A DNA stretch of 64,000 bases, taken from contig NW_026015179.1 in NCBI RefSeq assembly GCF_020379485.1, positions 62,001 to 126,000 of the forward strand, given 5' to 3'. Origin of the DNA: Brassica napus. Its lineage: Eukaryota > Streptophyta > Magnoliopsida > Brassicales > Brassicaceae. Shown piece by piece: positions 41,713 to 52,697 of the stretch. The position numbers were made by a program, and so were the translations under genes. Position 1 is the first letter of the stretch. Each line of letters opens with the position of its first letter. Under the pieces are notes generated by a model, which saw only the letters and a program-made list of their open reading frames with translations, had not been told where the DNA came from and ran no database searches.

Positions 41713-42876
41713 CCTGGTCTTGAGCATCTAGTAAAGCCAGGGAATGTTTTGAGATTGAAGAAGGCTATATATGGGCTGAAGCAGTCTCCTAGAGCTTGGT
41801 ACAGAAAGCTTAGTACAACTCTCAATGGGAGAGGGTTCAGGAAGTCTGAACTAGATCATACACTCTTCACACTGGTTGGACCATCAGGGATCATAGTGAT
41901 TTTGGTGTATGTGGATGATTTGATTATCACAGGGAGTGATAAGGCTGGGATTAAAGCCACCAAAGAGTTTCTCAAGTCTGTGTTTGATATTAAAGACTTG
42001 GGAGAGATGAAGTATTTTTTGGGGATTGAGATATGCAGATCTAAGGAGGGTTTGTTTATGTCTCAAAGGAAGTATACTATGGATATGCTGAAGGAGACTG
42101 ATGTGCTTGGAGGGAAGATAGCTAAGACACCTCTTGAGGAAGGGTATAAGGTCTGGCGTGAGGGGGAGGTTGAAGAGAACCAGTTGTTTGAGGATGCTAA
42201 GCTGTATAGGAGGATGGTGGGTAAGCTGATCTACTTGACTATCACCAGACCTGATATATGCTTTGCTGTGAATCAAGTGAGCCAACATATGCAGGCGCCA
42301 AAGGTACATCACTGGAAGATGGTTGATAGGATACTGAGGTATTTGAGTGGCTCACATGGACAAGGAGTTTGGATGGGTTGCAATGGCAGTACAGAAGTGG
42401 TTGGGTATTGTGATGCTGATTGGGCAGGAGATAGAGTGGACAGGAGATCAACTACTGGGTATTGTACATTCATTGGAGGGAATCTGGTTACTTGGAAGAG
42501 TAAGAAGCAGAAGGTCATCTCCTGTTCAAGTGCTGAAGCTGAGTATAGAGCTATGTTGAAGCTTACAAATGAGTTGGTGTGGATCAAGGGGATCTTGAAG
42601 CACTTGGAGATCGAGCAGGCCACACCTATGACAATGCATTGTGACAATCAAGCAGCTATCCACATTGCCTCCAATTCAGTGTTTCATGAGAGAACAAAGC
42701 ACATAGAGGTGGATTGTCATAAGGTGAGGCAGATGATCATCTTAGGAGTGATTCTGCCATGTTATACAAGAAGTGAAGATCAGCTTGCAGATGTGTTTAC
42801 TAAGGCAGCGAGATTGAAGACAATGGAGTCCATACTGTCAAGGCTTGGACTCATTGATCTGACTCCTAGGAGCTGA
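41713..42876 (+). pseudogene. Copia pol fragment (RT end and RNase H), inverted copy in C3
   Basis: The fragment opens in frame at PGLEHLVKPGN, within RT, and continues through YVDD and RNase H to the normal stop. It has lost gag, protease, integrase and the start of RT. One residue differs from the minus-strand copies (KVWREG for KVLREG). Hairpin (42909-42949), purine tract and a plus-strand 3' LTR follow. It cannot make a working polyprotein. Confidence 0.92.
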
Positions 42877-43018
42877 GCCCCTTAACCATGGAGTCTCCAC
42901 TCTTTTTCCCTCATCAAGGTTTTATCCCAATGGGTTTTACTTGGTGAGGTTTTTAACGAGGGAGGTCTTCATGGTTTCCAAGCTTGACTTGTTCTACATG
43001 GTCAAGCTTGAGGGGGAG

Positions 43019-43503
43019 TATTGAGATGAAGACCAAGGAGGCTGAGACAGTAACTTTAGAGTTTTACTGTGGTAACTTTATTTTAACCACAGTAACTACT
43101 TGGGGAAGTTATCTGATGGGATGAGAAGGTAACTTAGTGAAGAGAAGCGAGGAAACTCGACCAAAGAGGATAAGTGAGGTTAAGGAAGGATAAGGGATCA
43201 CTTTGACAGCCTGTATGATGCTGGAAAGGAGAAGTTACCTTTATACTAGTGCAAGCATGTGAGAAAGCACAGCCAAGTGATTCAAAAGGAGTTCCAGCCT
43301 GTCCTTTGACTACACATGCTTAACCATTTCGAATTTCCTTGTTGCTCTCTCTATTAATACTTGTAAACCTCATCAGTTATTAATTAATGGAGTTTTGAGT
43401 CTCTCTCTCTTTATTCTCTCACTAGAATCTCTTAATCTCTTTAATCTTTTCATCTGATTATCCCTGATTGGTTGAATAATGCTCTAATACACAAAAGTGT
43501 ATA
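43019..43503 (+). repeat. C3 LTR 4, plus strand (485 bp)
   Basis: This is the 3' LTR of the inverted fragment. It shares the ATTATTCAAC variant (as reverse complement) with the C2 5' LTR at 21482 rather than with its C3 neighbours, and has its own change (GAGAAGCGAGG). At 43504 it abuts minus-strand gag, so it marks where a plus-strand copy inserted; TCTCC at 43504-43508 would be the right target duplication. Confidence 0.9.
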
Positions 43504-43724
43504 TCTCCTTGAACAACTTCATTTCCCAGCTTCAGACCTCTTGTCTGACCTTCTTCAGTAGCCATTTCCATGAAAGGTTTCCCCTTTCCATGACTACTCC
43601 ATAACCCACAGCTTTCCAAAGCTCTCTTTGCCCATCTTGACCAATCGCCATCCCTCTCTTCTTCAAGCTCCATGGTTGTACTAGATCTGTGCTTCATTTC
43701 CATGTTGAGATAGTTTGAATCCAT
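43504..43724 (-). pseudogene. C-family gag start, 73 codons, cut by the plus-strand copy
   Basis: Starts at the usual MDSNYLN ATG and ends at VVQGD where the inverted LTR begins. It is all that remains of a third C interior's coding region. Confidence 0.9.
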
Positions 43725-43857
43725 CAGAATATCTCACACCACTCAGATAATAAAGACCAGAACTCAAGAACACCAAGAACACTCAAGAACCCTCAAGAAC
43801 ACTCAAGAACACCCAGATTTTATGAAAAACGAAATCACACTCTCCCCTTTTTAGCAA

Positions 43858-43873
43858 CCTGGCTCTGATACCA
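43858..43873 (-). other. Primer binding site, C3 interior 3
   Basis: The sense TGGTATCAGAGCCAGG abuts the outermost 5' LTR. Confidence 0.9.
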
Positions 43874-44358
43874 TATACACTTTTGTGTATTAGAGCATGA
43901 TTCAACCAATCAGGGATAATCAGATGAAAAGATTAAAGAGATTAAGAGATTCTAGTGAGAGAATAAAGAGAGAGAGACTCAAAACTCCATTAATTAATAA
44001 CTGATGAGGTTTACAAGTATTAATAGAGAGAGCAACAAGGAAATTCGAAATGGTTAAGCATGTGTAGTCAAAGGACAGGCTGGAACTCCTTTTGAATCAC
44101 TTGGCTGTGCTTTCTCACATGCTTGCACTAGTATAAAGGTAACTTCTCCTTTCCAGCATCATACAGGCTGTCAAAGTGATCCCTTATCCTTCCTTAACCT
44201 CACTTATCCTCTTTGGTCGAGTTTCCTCTCTTCTCTTCACTAAGTTACCTTCTCATCCCATCAGATAACTTCCCCAAGTAGTTACTGTGGTTAAAATAAA
44301 GTTACCACAGTAAAACTCTAAAGTTACTGTCTCAGCCTCCTTGGTCTTCATCTCAATA
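43874..44358 (-). repeat. C3 LTR 5 (outer 5' LTR, 485 bp)
   Basis: This is the right outer LTR of the complex, followed by the TSD AAGAG at 44359-44363 and then the Gag frame of I. Confidence 0.93.
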
Positions 44359-44363
44359 AAGAG

Positions 44364-44490
44364 AAGTGGCATCAAGAGGACATGTTGGTGATGTCTGTGC
44401 TTCATGCGTCCCTTGAGCCGGCTATTCTGGATGCATACAGCTACTGTGAGTCTGCTAAAGAGCTGTGGGATACCTTGAAGAAGGTGTATG
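44364..44490 (+). pseudogene. gag-pol: Gag of I, second piece
   Basis: Encodes the HQEDMLVMSVLHASLEPA to DTLKKVY stretch of Gag, continuous in frame with 24473-24664. J interrupts it at GTATG (44486-44490), and the frame resumes at 60922. Confidence 0.92.
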
Positions 44491-45082
44491 TATGACTTTT
44501 AGGAATATAAAGATTAATCTGAGTTTAGAATAGGATTAAGGAAGAGAATAAGAGATTTAGGAGACTGATTAGAAACTAATGGAGAATCATGATGAAATGA
44601 GTAAAGAGAAAGATTGTTTAGAACTGTCTAATCTTTATTAATGACCTTGAGTTACAATATATAGTAAGGAGAGCTTAGGGTTTCGATCACAAAAGGATAA
44701 GGAAAGCATGTGAAGTCAAAAGGAGGAGGAGCCTATATTTGAATCCGGCCAATGAGCTTCTCCAAGTGTGTGAGGCATCTAGCATCTTCCCATAGATGCT
44801 GTTTACTTTCCAGTCCATGCCAGACTGTCAGTCCGCGCCTCATCCCTTCTTCCTCCGCGGTCTTATCCACTCCAAAGCTTATCCTCCTCTTCACTAAGTT
44901 ACCTTGGTAACTTATCTTTACCTTGGTGAGTTTGGTTGATGTCCTATGTACGGATGGTACGGCCTGTACGGCCTTGTACGGATCACTCAACCCAAACTCA
45001 TCTCTTCTTCTATACTTCATCTCTTCCTCTAATGCCTTAACTCCCTTAGCTCCTCTTCTCATATACTTAACTCTGATCAACA
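44491..45082 (-). repeat. 3' LTR of J (592 bp)
   Basis: In sense orientation TGTTGATC to GTCATA (TG...TA). Four GTAC cores lie at 44948-44982, then paired GGTAAC words and GGATAAG; TATATATTGTAAC (sense) near 44650-44664 is the probable TATA region. Confidence 0.92.
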
Positions 45083-45095
45083 CTCCCCCTCAAGC
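45083..45095 (-). other. Polypurine tract of J
   Basis: The sense GCTTGAGGGGGAG directly precedes the 3' LTR. Confidence 0.88.
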
Positions 45096-45149
45096 TTAGC
45101 TTTGTGAAAGTCTAAGCTTGGACAGCTATGAGATCTTCCTCATTAAAAA

Positions 45150-45190
45150 CCTTACCAAGGAAAACCCATTGGGATAAAACCTTGATAAGG
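45150..45190 (-). promoter_or_regulatory. Conserved 3' UTR hairpin of J
   Basis: The sense arms CCTTATCAAGG and CCTTGGTAAGG pair over 11 bp with one wobble around CCCAATGGG. Compared with F (CCTCATCAAGG/CCTTGGTGAGG), a C-G pair has become U-A on both arms. Confidence 0.78.
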
Positions 45191-45223
45191 GAAAAAGAGT
45201 AAAGACCTCACAGCCAAAGGGGA

Positions 45224-47220
45224 TCAGCTCCTTCTCTTCCCAAGATCAATGAGGCCCAACCTGATGTGAATGGACTCCATTGTCTTCTGTCTTGCAGCCT
45301 TGGTGAACACATCAGCCAACTGATCTTCACTCCTTGTGTAGCATGGCAAGATGACTCCTAAGATGATCATCTGCCTCACCTTGTGGCAATCCACTTCAAT
45401 GTGCTTGGTTCTCTCATGGAACACCGAGTTGGAGGCAATGTGGATGGCAGCTTGGTTATCACAATGCATTGTCATTGGCGTGGCTTGATCAATCTCCAAA
45501 TGCTTCAAGATGCCCTTGATCCACACCAGCTCGTTGGTCAGCTTCAGCATAGCTCTATACTCAGCTTCTGCACTTGAGCAAGACACCACCTTCTGCTTCT
45601 TACTCTTCCAAGTAACCAAGTTGCCTCCAATGAATGTGCAATAGCCTGTGGTTGATCTCCTGTCTGCTCTATCACCAGCCCAATCCGCATCACAGTATCC
45701 AACCACTTCAGTGCTCCCATTGCAACCCATCCATACTCCTTGATCAGGTGAGCCGTTGAGATACATCAAGATCCTCTCCACCATGCGCCAATGATGTTCC
45801 TTAGGCATTTGCATGTGTTGACTCACCTGATTCACAGCAAAGCAAATGTCAGGCCTAGTTATGGTAAGGTAAATCAATTTGCCAACTAGCTTTCTATAGA
45901 GTTTAGGATCCTGATAAGGTTTGCTGTCTTCAATCTCCCCCTCTCGTGGGACTTTGTAGCCATCCTCCATAGGCATCCTTGCTGTCTTGCCTCCATAAGC
46001 ACCTGCACCTTTCAAAAGATCAAGTGTATACTTCCTTTGGGACATGAACAAACCTTCCTTGGATCTACATATCTCAATTCCAAGAAAGTATTTCATTTCT
46101 CCCAAGTCTTTAATCTCAAACATGGATTTAAGGAACTCCTTGGTTGCTATAATACCTTCCTTATCACTTCCTGTGATAATGATATCATCAACATACACAA
46201 GGAGTGCAATCATACCTGAGGGAGTTGTGAGAGTGAAGAGGGTGTGGTCTAGTTCAGACTTCTTGAAGCCTCGGCCATTCAGAGTAGTACTCAGCTTGTT
46301 GTACCAAGCTCTTGGTGATTGCTTCAGTCCATAGATAGCTTTCTTCAGTCTCAACACATTCCCTCTCTTCACTAAGTGCTCCAAGCCTGGAGGTGGATGC
46401 ATATACACTTCATCCTCCAGCTCTCCTTGTAGAAATGCATTCTTCACATCCATTTGCCATAACCCCCATCCAAGATTCACAGCCAAGCTTAATACAATCC
46501 GGATTGTGTGTAGTTTAGCTACTGGTGCAAAGGTCTCAATGTAATCCTCTCCATAAGTTTGAGTGAACCCTCTTGCAACCAGTCTTGACTTCTTCCTCTC
46601 AACTGTTCCATCAGCCTTATACTTGATTGTGAAGATCCATCTACTAGTCACAGCCTTCTTCCCTTTTGGTAACTCACTCTCATACCATGTATCATTCTTG
46701 ATCATAGCTCCTGCCTCAGCTCCAACTGATTCCTTCCATTCCTTATCCATTATTGCCTCTTCATAGCTTCTTGGAATGTAGTTCTCATCCAAGTTCACCA
46801 TAAAAGCACAATGTTCTTCAGGGTATTGAGCAAAGGAACACACAGCTTGAGAAGGATGCTCCACAGCTTGGGCATTGTAGTACACTCGCGTGTTTACCCA
46901 ACTAGAAGGATCCTTCCTCAGTCTTGTGCTTCTTCTCAATACAGGTTGTTCTTGTTCTTGAACCGGATCATCTTGTATACTCGGTTCTTGAACTCCACTC
47001 TGATGTTCTTCATCTTCTTGGCTTTGCTCACCTTGATGATGAGAACCTGAGTTGATCTCTTCTCCTTCTTCACTCAAGCCGACTCCTTCTTGGCCATTTT
47101 CTTGAGTTTCAGGTTCACTTCCCCCCTCATGATCAAGGTGAGGTGTTTGAGCAGCTCCACTTGGTGCAGTTGAGCTCTCTTCTTGTCTTCCACTTCTTGT
47201 GGATTGGTCCTGGTTCATAT
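45224..47220 (-). CDS. gag-pol: Copia Gag-Pol of J, C-terminal part (split by A2)
   Basis: Covers the acidic linker after integrase, RT (YVDDIIITGSDKEG) and RNase H to GKRRS and stop. The apparent start MNQDQ is internal; the protein continues upstream at 53311-55846, joined at GIN-MNQ after removing A2 and one CATAT copy. The frame is otherwise intact. Confidence 0.93.
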
Positions 47221-47828
47221 TGTTGAGTTGAGCTGAATATATATGTATGAAGAGCTAAGGAGTTGAAGAGGAAAGGAGATGAGGAAGCTTGAGAGAGTTT
47301 AGGGAGAGCATGGTACGGACGTCCGTACAAGGCCGTACAAGCCGTACAGTCCGTACCATCCAGCATCGACCAAGACTTACCTTGCATCAGCCAAGTAACA
47401 CGGTAACTAAGGTAAAGGGAAGGAACTTACCTTGAGGCATCAGACCGTTTAGGGATAAGGTAGAGCGCGCCTTGACAGGCTGGAACAGCTGGAAAGGCAA
47501 GAGCATCTCGGTCCAAGATGCCAGATACTCCGCGCATGTGGAGAAGCTAATTGGCTAGTCCAAATGAGCTTATCCTCTCCTGATTGACCTCACATGCTTT
47601 AGTCTTCTCTTGATTTCGAAAACCCTTGTATGCTCTCTCTATATATTGTAACTCATCAACCCTAATGAAGATTATGCAGTTTGAGTCTCTCTAATCTCTT
47701 AGACACTATGCTTTTCTCTTAGACACTAAACGGCTCTATCTAGTCTCCTAATCTTTCACAAACTTCTCTTAATCACTTCCTAAACACTCTCTTTATTCTG
47801 TTTACTCTAAGGATCTCTTAATCTCATA
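47221..47828 (+). repeat. 5' LTR of A2 (608 bp)
   Basis: TGTTGAG to TCATA. The GTACGG/CCGTAC cluster is at 47312-47357, GGATAAGG near 47454, GACAGGCTGG near 47474, CACATGCTT near 47591 and TATATATTG near 47640. Confidence 0.94.
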
Positions 47829-47844
47829 TGGTATCAGAGCCAGG
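47829..47844 (+). other. Primer binding site of A2
   Basis: TGGTATCAGAGCCAGG begins at the base after the LTR. Confidence 0.93.
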
Positions 47845-48042
47845 TTCATTTGAATCTGGGGTTTTGATCTTTAGAGAGTTACAAGCTAAACGTCTTTGAA
47901 GCTACACGCGAGTAGTCTTGAAGGTGTTGAAGCTGTGGTCCGTTCTAGTTGAAGCTGTGCTACGTTCTGTTGGTTTGCGTGATTCTAGACTCAAGGTTGG
48001 TGTGTACGAAATCCAAGATCCAAGTTTTCAAGTCAAGCAAAG

Positions 48043-51000
48043 ATGGAACATGGGATGAACATGAGGATGAAGGTAGCGGTTACTTTCAAAGGTAGCAACT
48101 ACCTTGTGTGGTCTCGGATGGTGAAGACTGCTGTGGGAAGTAAGGGTTTGTGGGGGCACATCACAACAGGGGAGGCTCCGAAACTCATTACTCAGGGAGG
48201 AGATCAAGAAGAGGTCTCCAATGAAGCGGCTGTGGAGAAATGGCAACAAGAAGACATGCTGGTGATGACGGTTCTACACGCATCCTTGGACCCAGCTATC
48301 TTGGATGCCTACAGCTACTGTGAATCAGCCAAGGAGCTGTGGGACACGCTGAAGAAGGTGTATGGGAACACTTCCAACCTCAGCCGTGTGTTTGAAGTGA
48401 AGCTAGCGATCAACCGTCTTGCACAAGAGGACATGGAGTTCACTAAGCACTTGGGGAGGTTCAGGTCCTTATGGTCAGAGCTGGAGATGCTGAGGCCGAG
48501 CACAACTGATCCAGATCAGCTGAATGAGAGGCGCGAGCAAGACAAGGTCTTTGGGCTGCTTCTCACACTGAACCCGGCCTACACCCAGCTCATCCAGCAC
48601 ATGTTAAGGTCAGACAAGCTTCCGGACCTTGAGGAGGTGTGTGCACAAATCCAAAGGGAGCAGGGATCCATGGGTTTGTTTGGAGGTAAGGGGGAGCTCT
48701 CTCTTGCCAATCAAGCAGCTCATGAGGATTCAACCGAGGCTCCACAAGCAAACAAGGCATCTCACGGGAAGTACGAGGACAGGAAGTTCAATGGCAACTG
48801 TGATCATTGCAAGAAGCATGGTCATAAGAAGAGCCAATGCTGGATACTGCACCCACACCTCAAGCCGGCCAAGTTCATGAAGGAGCGTGAGGGAAGGGCA
48901 AATGTGACTGAAGGTTCAAGCGGAGCTGGCACCAGCAAGATCAGTGAAGTGGATGGGCTTGGAGGCAATGATGGGAATGGGAAGTCTCTGGTGGCTTACA
49001 CAGGCGCCTCAAGCTCCCGCAGCAATGATGACTACATCAAGAGATCAGACCTTGATGCCCTCTTCAAAATGCTAAAGGAAAACGGTAACACTTACGGTTA
49101 TTCCTTTGGAGCTTCTATGATTGCATATAAGGATGATCACTTGATTAGAGAACTAGTAGAACGGTTAGAAGCTAGGAATGAGTATAGGCATGCTTACATT
49201 GCTAGAACTGATAAGATGCATTCATCACTTAGTAATCTATGCCATAATGCTAAACGAGTAGGTAAACCATTGATTGTTGATTCTGGTGCATCACATCATA
49301 TGATAAGTGATGAAAACTTGATTAAGGATATAGAACCTACACATGGGCATGTGATGATAGCAAATGGGGATAAGATACCCATTAGAGGAATAGGAAAGCT
49401 TAAGCTGTTTAACAAAGAATCTAGAGCTTTTTACATGCCTGAATTCACATCAAACCTATTATCAGTGAAGAAATGTACTAATGATTTACAATGCAATGTT
49501 ATCTTTAGTCCTAATGATGTGAAGTTTCAGGATATTGAGAGCAGCAGGTTGATTGGGAAAGGGGTGACTAAGGGAGATCTCTATATGCTTGAAGAACTCA
49601 CTTCTGTTCCTGATTATAGTTGCTCGTTTACTTCTGCTTCTTTGTTGAATAAAAATGCATTGTGGCATGCTAGAGTAGGACACCCTCATGTTAAAGCTTT
49701 GAACTTAATGGTACCAGGTGTTGTGTTTGAGAATAAGGATTGTGAAGCTTGCATTTTAGGCAAGCATTGTAGAACTGTGTTTCAAAAGTCTACTACTGTT
49801 TATGATAATTGCTTTGATCTAATTCATTCAGATGTATGGACTGCCCCTTGCTTATCTAGAGATAGTTATAAGTATTTTGTCACATTCATTGATGAAAAAT
49901 CCAAATACACCTGGTTAACCTTAATTCAGACCAAAGATAGGGTACTTGATGCATTTAGGAATTTTCAAACTTATGTAACTAACCATTATCATGCTAAGAT
50001 TAAAATTTTGAGATCAGATAATGGAGGAGAGTACACGAGTCATGCATTCAAGCAACACCTATCACAACATGGGATTCTACATCAAACAAGCTGTCCTTAT
50101 ACTCCACAGCAAAATGGAGTGGCTGAGAGGAAGAATAGGCATCTCATGGAAGTGGCAAGGTCACTTATGTTTCAGAGTAATGTTCCAAAGAGATTTTGGA
50201 GTGATGCGGTTGCCACTGCTTGTTACCTGATAAACAGAACTCCAACCAAAGTTCTGAATGAGAAGGCTCCATTTGAAGTTCTGAACAGGTACAAGCCAGC
50301 TCTTGATTACTTGCGAGTCTTTGGATGCCTATGCTTCGTCCTCAAACCAGGAGAGATGATCAACAAGCTAGAAGCAAGAAGCACTAAGGCTGTGTTCATA
50401 GGATACTCAGCTACACAGAAAGGATACAAATGCTATGATCCTATAGCAAGGAGAGTTCTTGTATCTAGAGATGTGAAGTTCTTGGAAGATAGAGGATACT
50501 ATGAAGAAAAGAATCAAGAAGACCTGAAGGACTTAACATCAGACAAGGCCACCACCTTGCGGATCATTCTTGAAGGTCTTGGAATCAGTACATCCCAGGA
50601 TCCGAGGAATCACGCAACTACACCTCCTGAAGTTGGTTCACCATCCCACCTTGATCATGAGGGAGGAGAGGAGCATGAGGAGCCTATGCAAGAGGCCAAC
50701 CAAGATGAAGGAGGAGTAGAGAATGAAGGAGAAGAGAGCATAGGCTCGGATGGTCATGGACATGATCATGGTGTGACACAAACACCTTCTCAAGATGAAG
50801 TGGTAGAAGAACAACAGGAAGAAGAACCAGTTGTGCAGCCACTAAGAAGGAGTACAAGGATAAGGAAGGATCCTTCCAGTTGGGTAAACACGAGAGTGTA
50901 CTACAATGCCCAAGCTGTGGAGCATCCTTCTCAAGCCGTGTGCTCCTTTGCTCAATATCCAGAAGCACATTGCGCGTTCATGGTAAACTTGGATGAGAAT

Positions 51001-52557
51001 CACATCCCAAGAAGCTATGAAGAAGCAATGAAAGATAAAGAATGGAAGGAATCAGTTGGAGATGAGGCAGGAGCGATGATCAAGAATGATACATGGTATG
51101 AGAGTGAGTTACCAAAAGGGAAGAAGGCTGTGACTAGTAGATGGATATTCACAATCAAGTACAAAGCGGATGGAAAGGTTGAGAGGAAGAAGTCAAGACT
51201 AGTTGCAAGAGGGTTCACTCAAACTTATGGAGAAGATTACATAGAAACCTTTGCACCAGTAGCTAAACTCCACACAATCCGGATTGTACTAAGCTTGGCT
51301 GTGAATCTTGGATGGGGGTTATGGCAAATGGATGTGAAGAATGCGTTTCTACAAGGTGAACTTGAGGATGAAGTGTATATGCATCCACCTCCAGGCCTTG
51401 AACACTTAGTAAAGAGTGGGAATGTACTGAGATTGAAGAAAGCCATCTATGGACTGAAGCAATCACCAAGGGCTTGGTACAACAAGTTGAGCACTACTCT
51501 GAATGGCCGAGGCTTCAAGAAGTCTGAACTAGATCACACTCTCTTCACTCTCACGACTCCCTCAGGTATGATTGCTCTCCTTGTGTATGTTGATGATATC
51601 ATTATCACAGGGAGTGATAAGGAAGGTATCATAGCAACCAAGGAGTTTCTTAAATCCATGTTTGAGATTAAAGACTTGGGAGAAATGAAATACTTCCTTG
51701 GAATTGAGATATGTAGATCCAAGGAAGGTTTGTTCATGTCCCAAAGGAAATATACACTTGATCTTTTGAAAGGTGCAGGTGCTTATGGAGGCAAGACAGC
51801 AAGGATGCCTATGGAGGATGGCTACAAAGTCCCACGAGAGGGGGAGATTGAAGACAGCAAACCTTATCAGGATCCTAAACTCTATAGAAAACTAGTTGGC
51901 AAATTGATTTATCTTACTATAACTAGACCTGACATCTGCTTTGCTGTGAATCAGGTGAGTCAACACATGCAAGTGCCTAAGGAACATCACTGGCACATGG
52001 TGGAGAGGATCTTGATGTATCTCAACGGCTCACCTGATCAAGGAGTATGGATGGGCTGCAATGGAAGCACTGAAGTGGTGGGATATTGTGATGCGGATTG
52101 GGCTGGTGATAGAGCAGACAGGAGATCAACCACAGGCTATTGCACATTCATTGGAGGCAACTTGGTGACTTGGAAGAGCAAGAAGCAGAAGGTAGTGTCA
52201 TGTTCAAGTGCAGAAGCCGAGTATAGAGCCATGCTGAAGCTCACCAACGAGTTGGTATGGATCAAAGGCATCTTGAAGCACTTGGAGATCGATCAAGCAA
52301 CTCCAATGACAATGCATTGTGACAATCAAGCTGCCATCCACATTGCATCCAACTCGGTGTTTCATGAGAGGACCAAGCACATTGAAGTTGATTGTCACAA
52401 GGTGAGGCAGATGATTGTGCTAGGGGTGATCTTGCCATGTTACACAAGGAGTGAAGATCAGCTAGCGGATGTGTTCACCAAGGCTGCAAGACAGAAGACA
52501 ATGGAGTCCATTCACATCAGGTTGGGCCTCATTGATCTTGGGAAGAGAAGGAGCTAA
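48043..52557 (+). CDS. gag-pol: Copia Gag-Pol polyprotein of A2 (1504 aa)
   Basis: The ATG at 48043 aligns with the starts of I and J. Gag (1-300) has the YLVWSRMVKTAVGSKGLW motif, a UBN2-like core, and a CX2CX4HX4C zinc knuckle (C253, C256, H261, C266). Protease has D413-S-G. Integrase has WHARVGHPH and CEACILGKHC for zinc and the triad D597, D659, E695 (DD35E). After an acidic linker (about 855-935), RT has YVDD at 1182-1185, and RNase H follows. One frame with no frameshift between gag and pol, typical for plant copia. Intact and probably able to function. The Ale/Retrofit lineage is likely but not tested. Confidence 0.97.
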   Translation: MEHGMNMRMKVAVTFKGSNYLVWSRMVKTAVGSKGLWGHITTGEAPKLITQGGDQEEVSNEAAVEKWQQEDMLVMTVLHASLDPAILDAYSYCESAKELWDTLKKVYGNTSNLSRVFEVKLAINRLAQEDMEFTKHLGRFRSLWSELEMLRPSTTDPDQLNERREQDKVFGLLLTLNPAYTQLIQHMLRSDKLPDLEEVCAQIQREQGSMGLFGGKGELSLANQAAHEDSTEAPQANKASHGKYEDRKFNGNCDHCKKHGHKKSQCWILHPHLKPAKFMKEREGRANVTEGSSGAGTSKISEVDGLGGNDGNGKSLVAYTGASSSRSNDDYIKRSDLDALFKMLKENGNTYGYSFGASMIAYKDDHLIRELVERLEARNEYRHAYIARTDKMHSSLSNLCHNAKRVGKPLIVDSGASHHMISDENLIKDIEPTHGHVMIANGDKIPIRGIGKLKLFNKESRAFYMPEFTSNLLSVKKCTNDLQCNVIFSPNDVKFQDIESSRLIGKGVTKGDLYMLEELTSVPDYSCSFTSASLLNKNALWHARVGHPHVKALNLMVPGVVFENKDCEACILGKHCRTVFQKSTTVYDNCFDLIHSDVWTAPCLSRDSYKYFVTFIDEKSKYTWLTLIQTKDRVLDAFRNFQTYVTNHYHAKIKILRSDNGGEYTSHAFKQHLSQHGILHQTSCPYTPQQNGVAERKNRHLMEVARSLMFQSNVPKRFWSDAVATACYLINRTPTKVLNEKAPFEVLNRYKPALDYLRVFGCLCFVLKPGEMINKLEARSTKAVFIGYSATQKGYKCYDPIARRVLVSRDVKFLEDRGYYEEKNQEDLKDLTSDKATTLRIILEGLGISTSQDPRNHATTPPEVGSPSHLDHEGGEEHEEPMQEANQDEGGVENEGEESIGSDGHGHDHGVTQTPSQDEVVEEQQEEEPVVQPLRRSTRIRKDPSSWVNTRVYYNAQAVEHPSQAVCSFAQYPEAHCAFMVNLDENHIPRSYEEAMKDKEWKESVGDEAGAMIKNDTWYESELPKGKKAVTSRWIFTIKYKADGKVERKKSRLVARGFTQTYGEDYIETFAPVAKLHTIRIVLSLAVNLGWGLWQMDVKNAFLQGELEDEVYMHPPPGLEHLVKSGNVLRLKKAIYGLKQSPRAWYNKLSTTLNGRGFKKSELDHTLFTLTTPSGMIALLVYVDDIIITGSDKEGIIATKEFLKSMFEIKDLGEMKYFLGIEICRSKEGLFMSQRKYTLDLLKGAGAYGGKTARMPMEDGYKVPREGEIEDSKPYQDPKLYRKLVGKLIYLTITRPDICFAVNQVSQHMQVPKEHHWHMVERILMYLNGSPDQGVWMGCNGSTEVVGYCDADWAGDRADRRSTTGYCTFIGGNLVTWKSKKQKVVSCSSAEAEYRAMLKLTNELVWIKGILKHLEIDQATPMTMHCDNQAAIHIASNSVFHERTKHIEVDCHKVRQMIVLGVILPCYTRSEDQLADVFTKAARQKTMESIHIRLGLIDLGKRRS

Positions 52558-52589
52558 TCCCCTTAGCTGCAAGGTCTTTACTCTTTTTC

Positions 52590-52630
52590 CCTCATCAAAG
52601 TTTTATCCCATTGGGTTTTCTTTGGTGAGG
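52590..52630 (+). promoter_or_regulatory. Conserved 3' UTR hairpin of A2
   Basis: CCTCATCAAAG pairs with CTTTGGTGAGG around CCCATTGGG, as in A1. Confidence 0.75.
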
Positions 52631-52686
52631 TTTTTAATGAGGAAGATCTTGTGGCTGTCCAAGCTTAGACTTATACAAAGCTAAGC

Positions 52687-52697
52687 TTGAGGGGGAG
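52687..52697 (+). other. Polypurine tract of A2
   Basis: TTGAGGGGGAG abuts the 3' LTR. Confidence 0.9.

Larger units (their letters stand above)
24665..44358 (-). mobile_element. C3 complex: multi-LTR C-family concatemer (level 2, inside I)
   Basis: One TSD pair (AAGAG) bounds 19.7 kb containing five C-type LTRs of 485 bp: minus-strand LTRs at 24665, 36268, 41226 and 43874 and a plus-strand LTR at 43019. Two complete interiors (25150-36267, carrying G, and 36753-41225) share LTRs in tandem. A third interior survives only as its gag start (43504-43873), after insertion of a plus-strand copy and a deletion. The single outer TSD means one original insertion, enlarged later. Both complete polyproteins are identical over 1393 residues. 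Confidence 0.9.
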
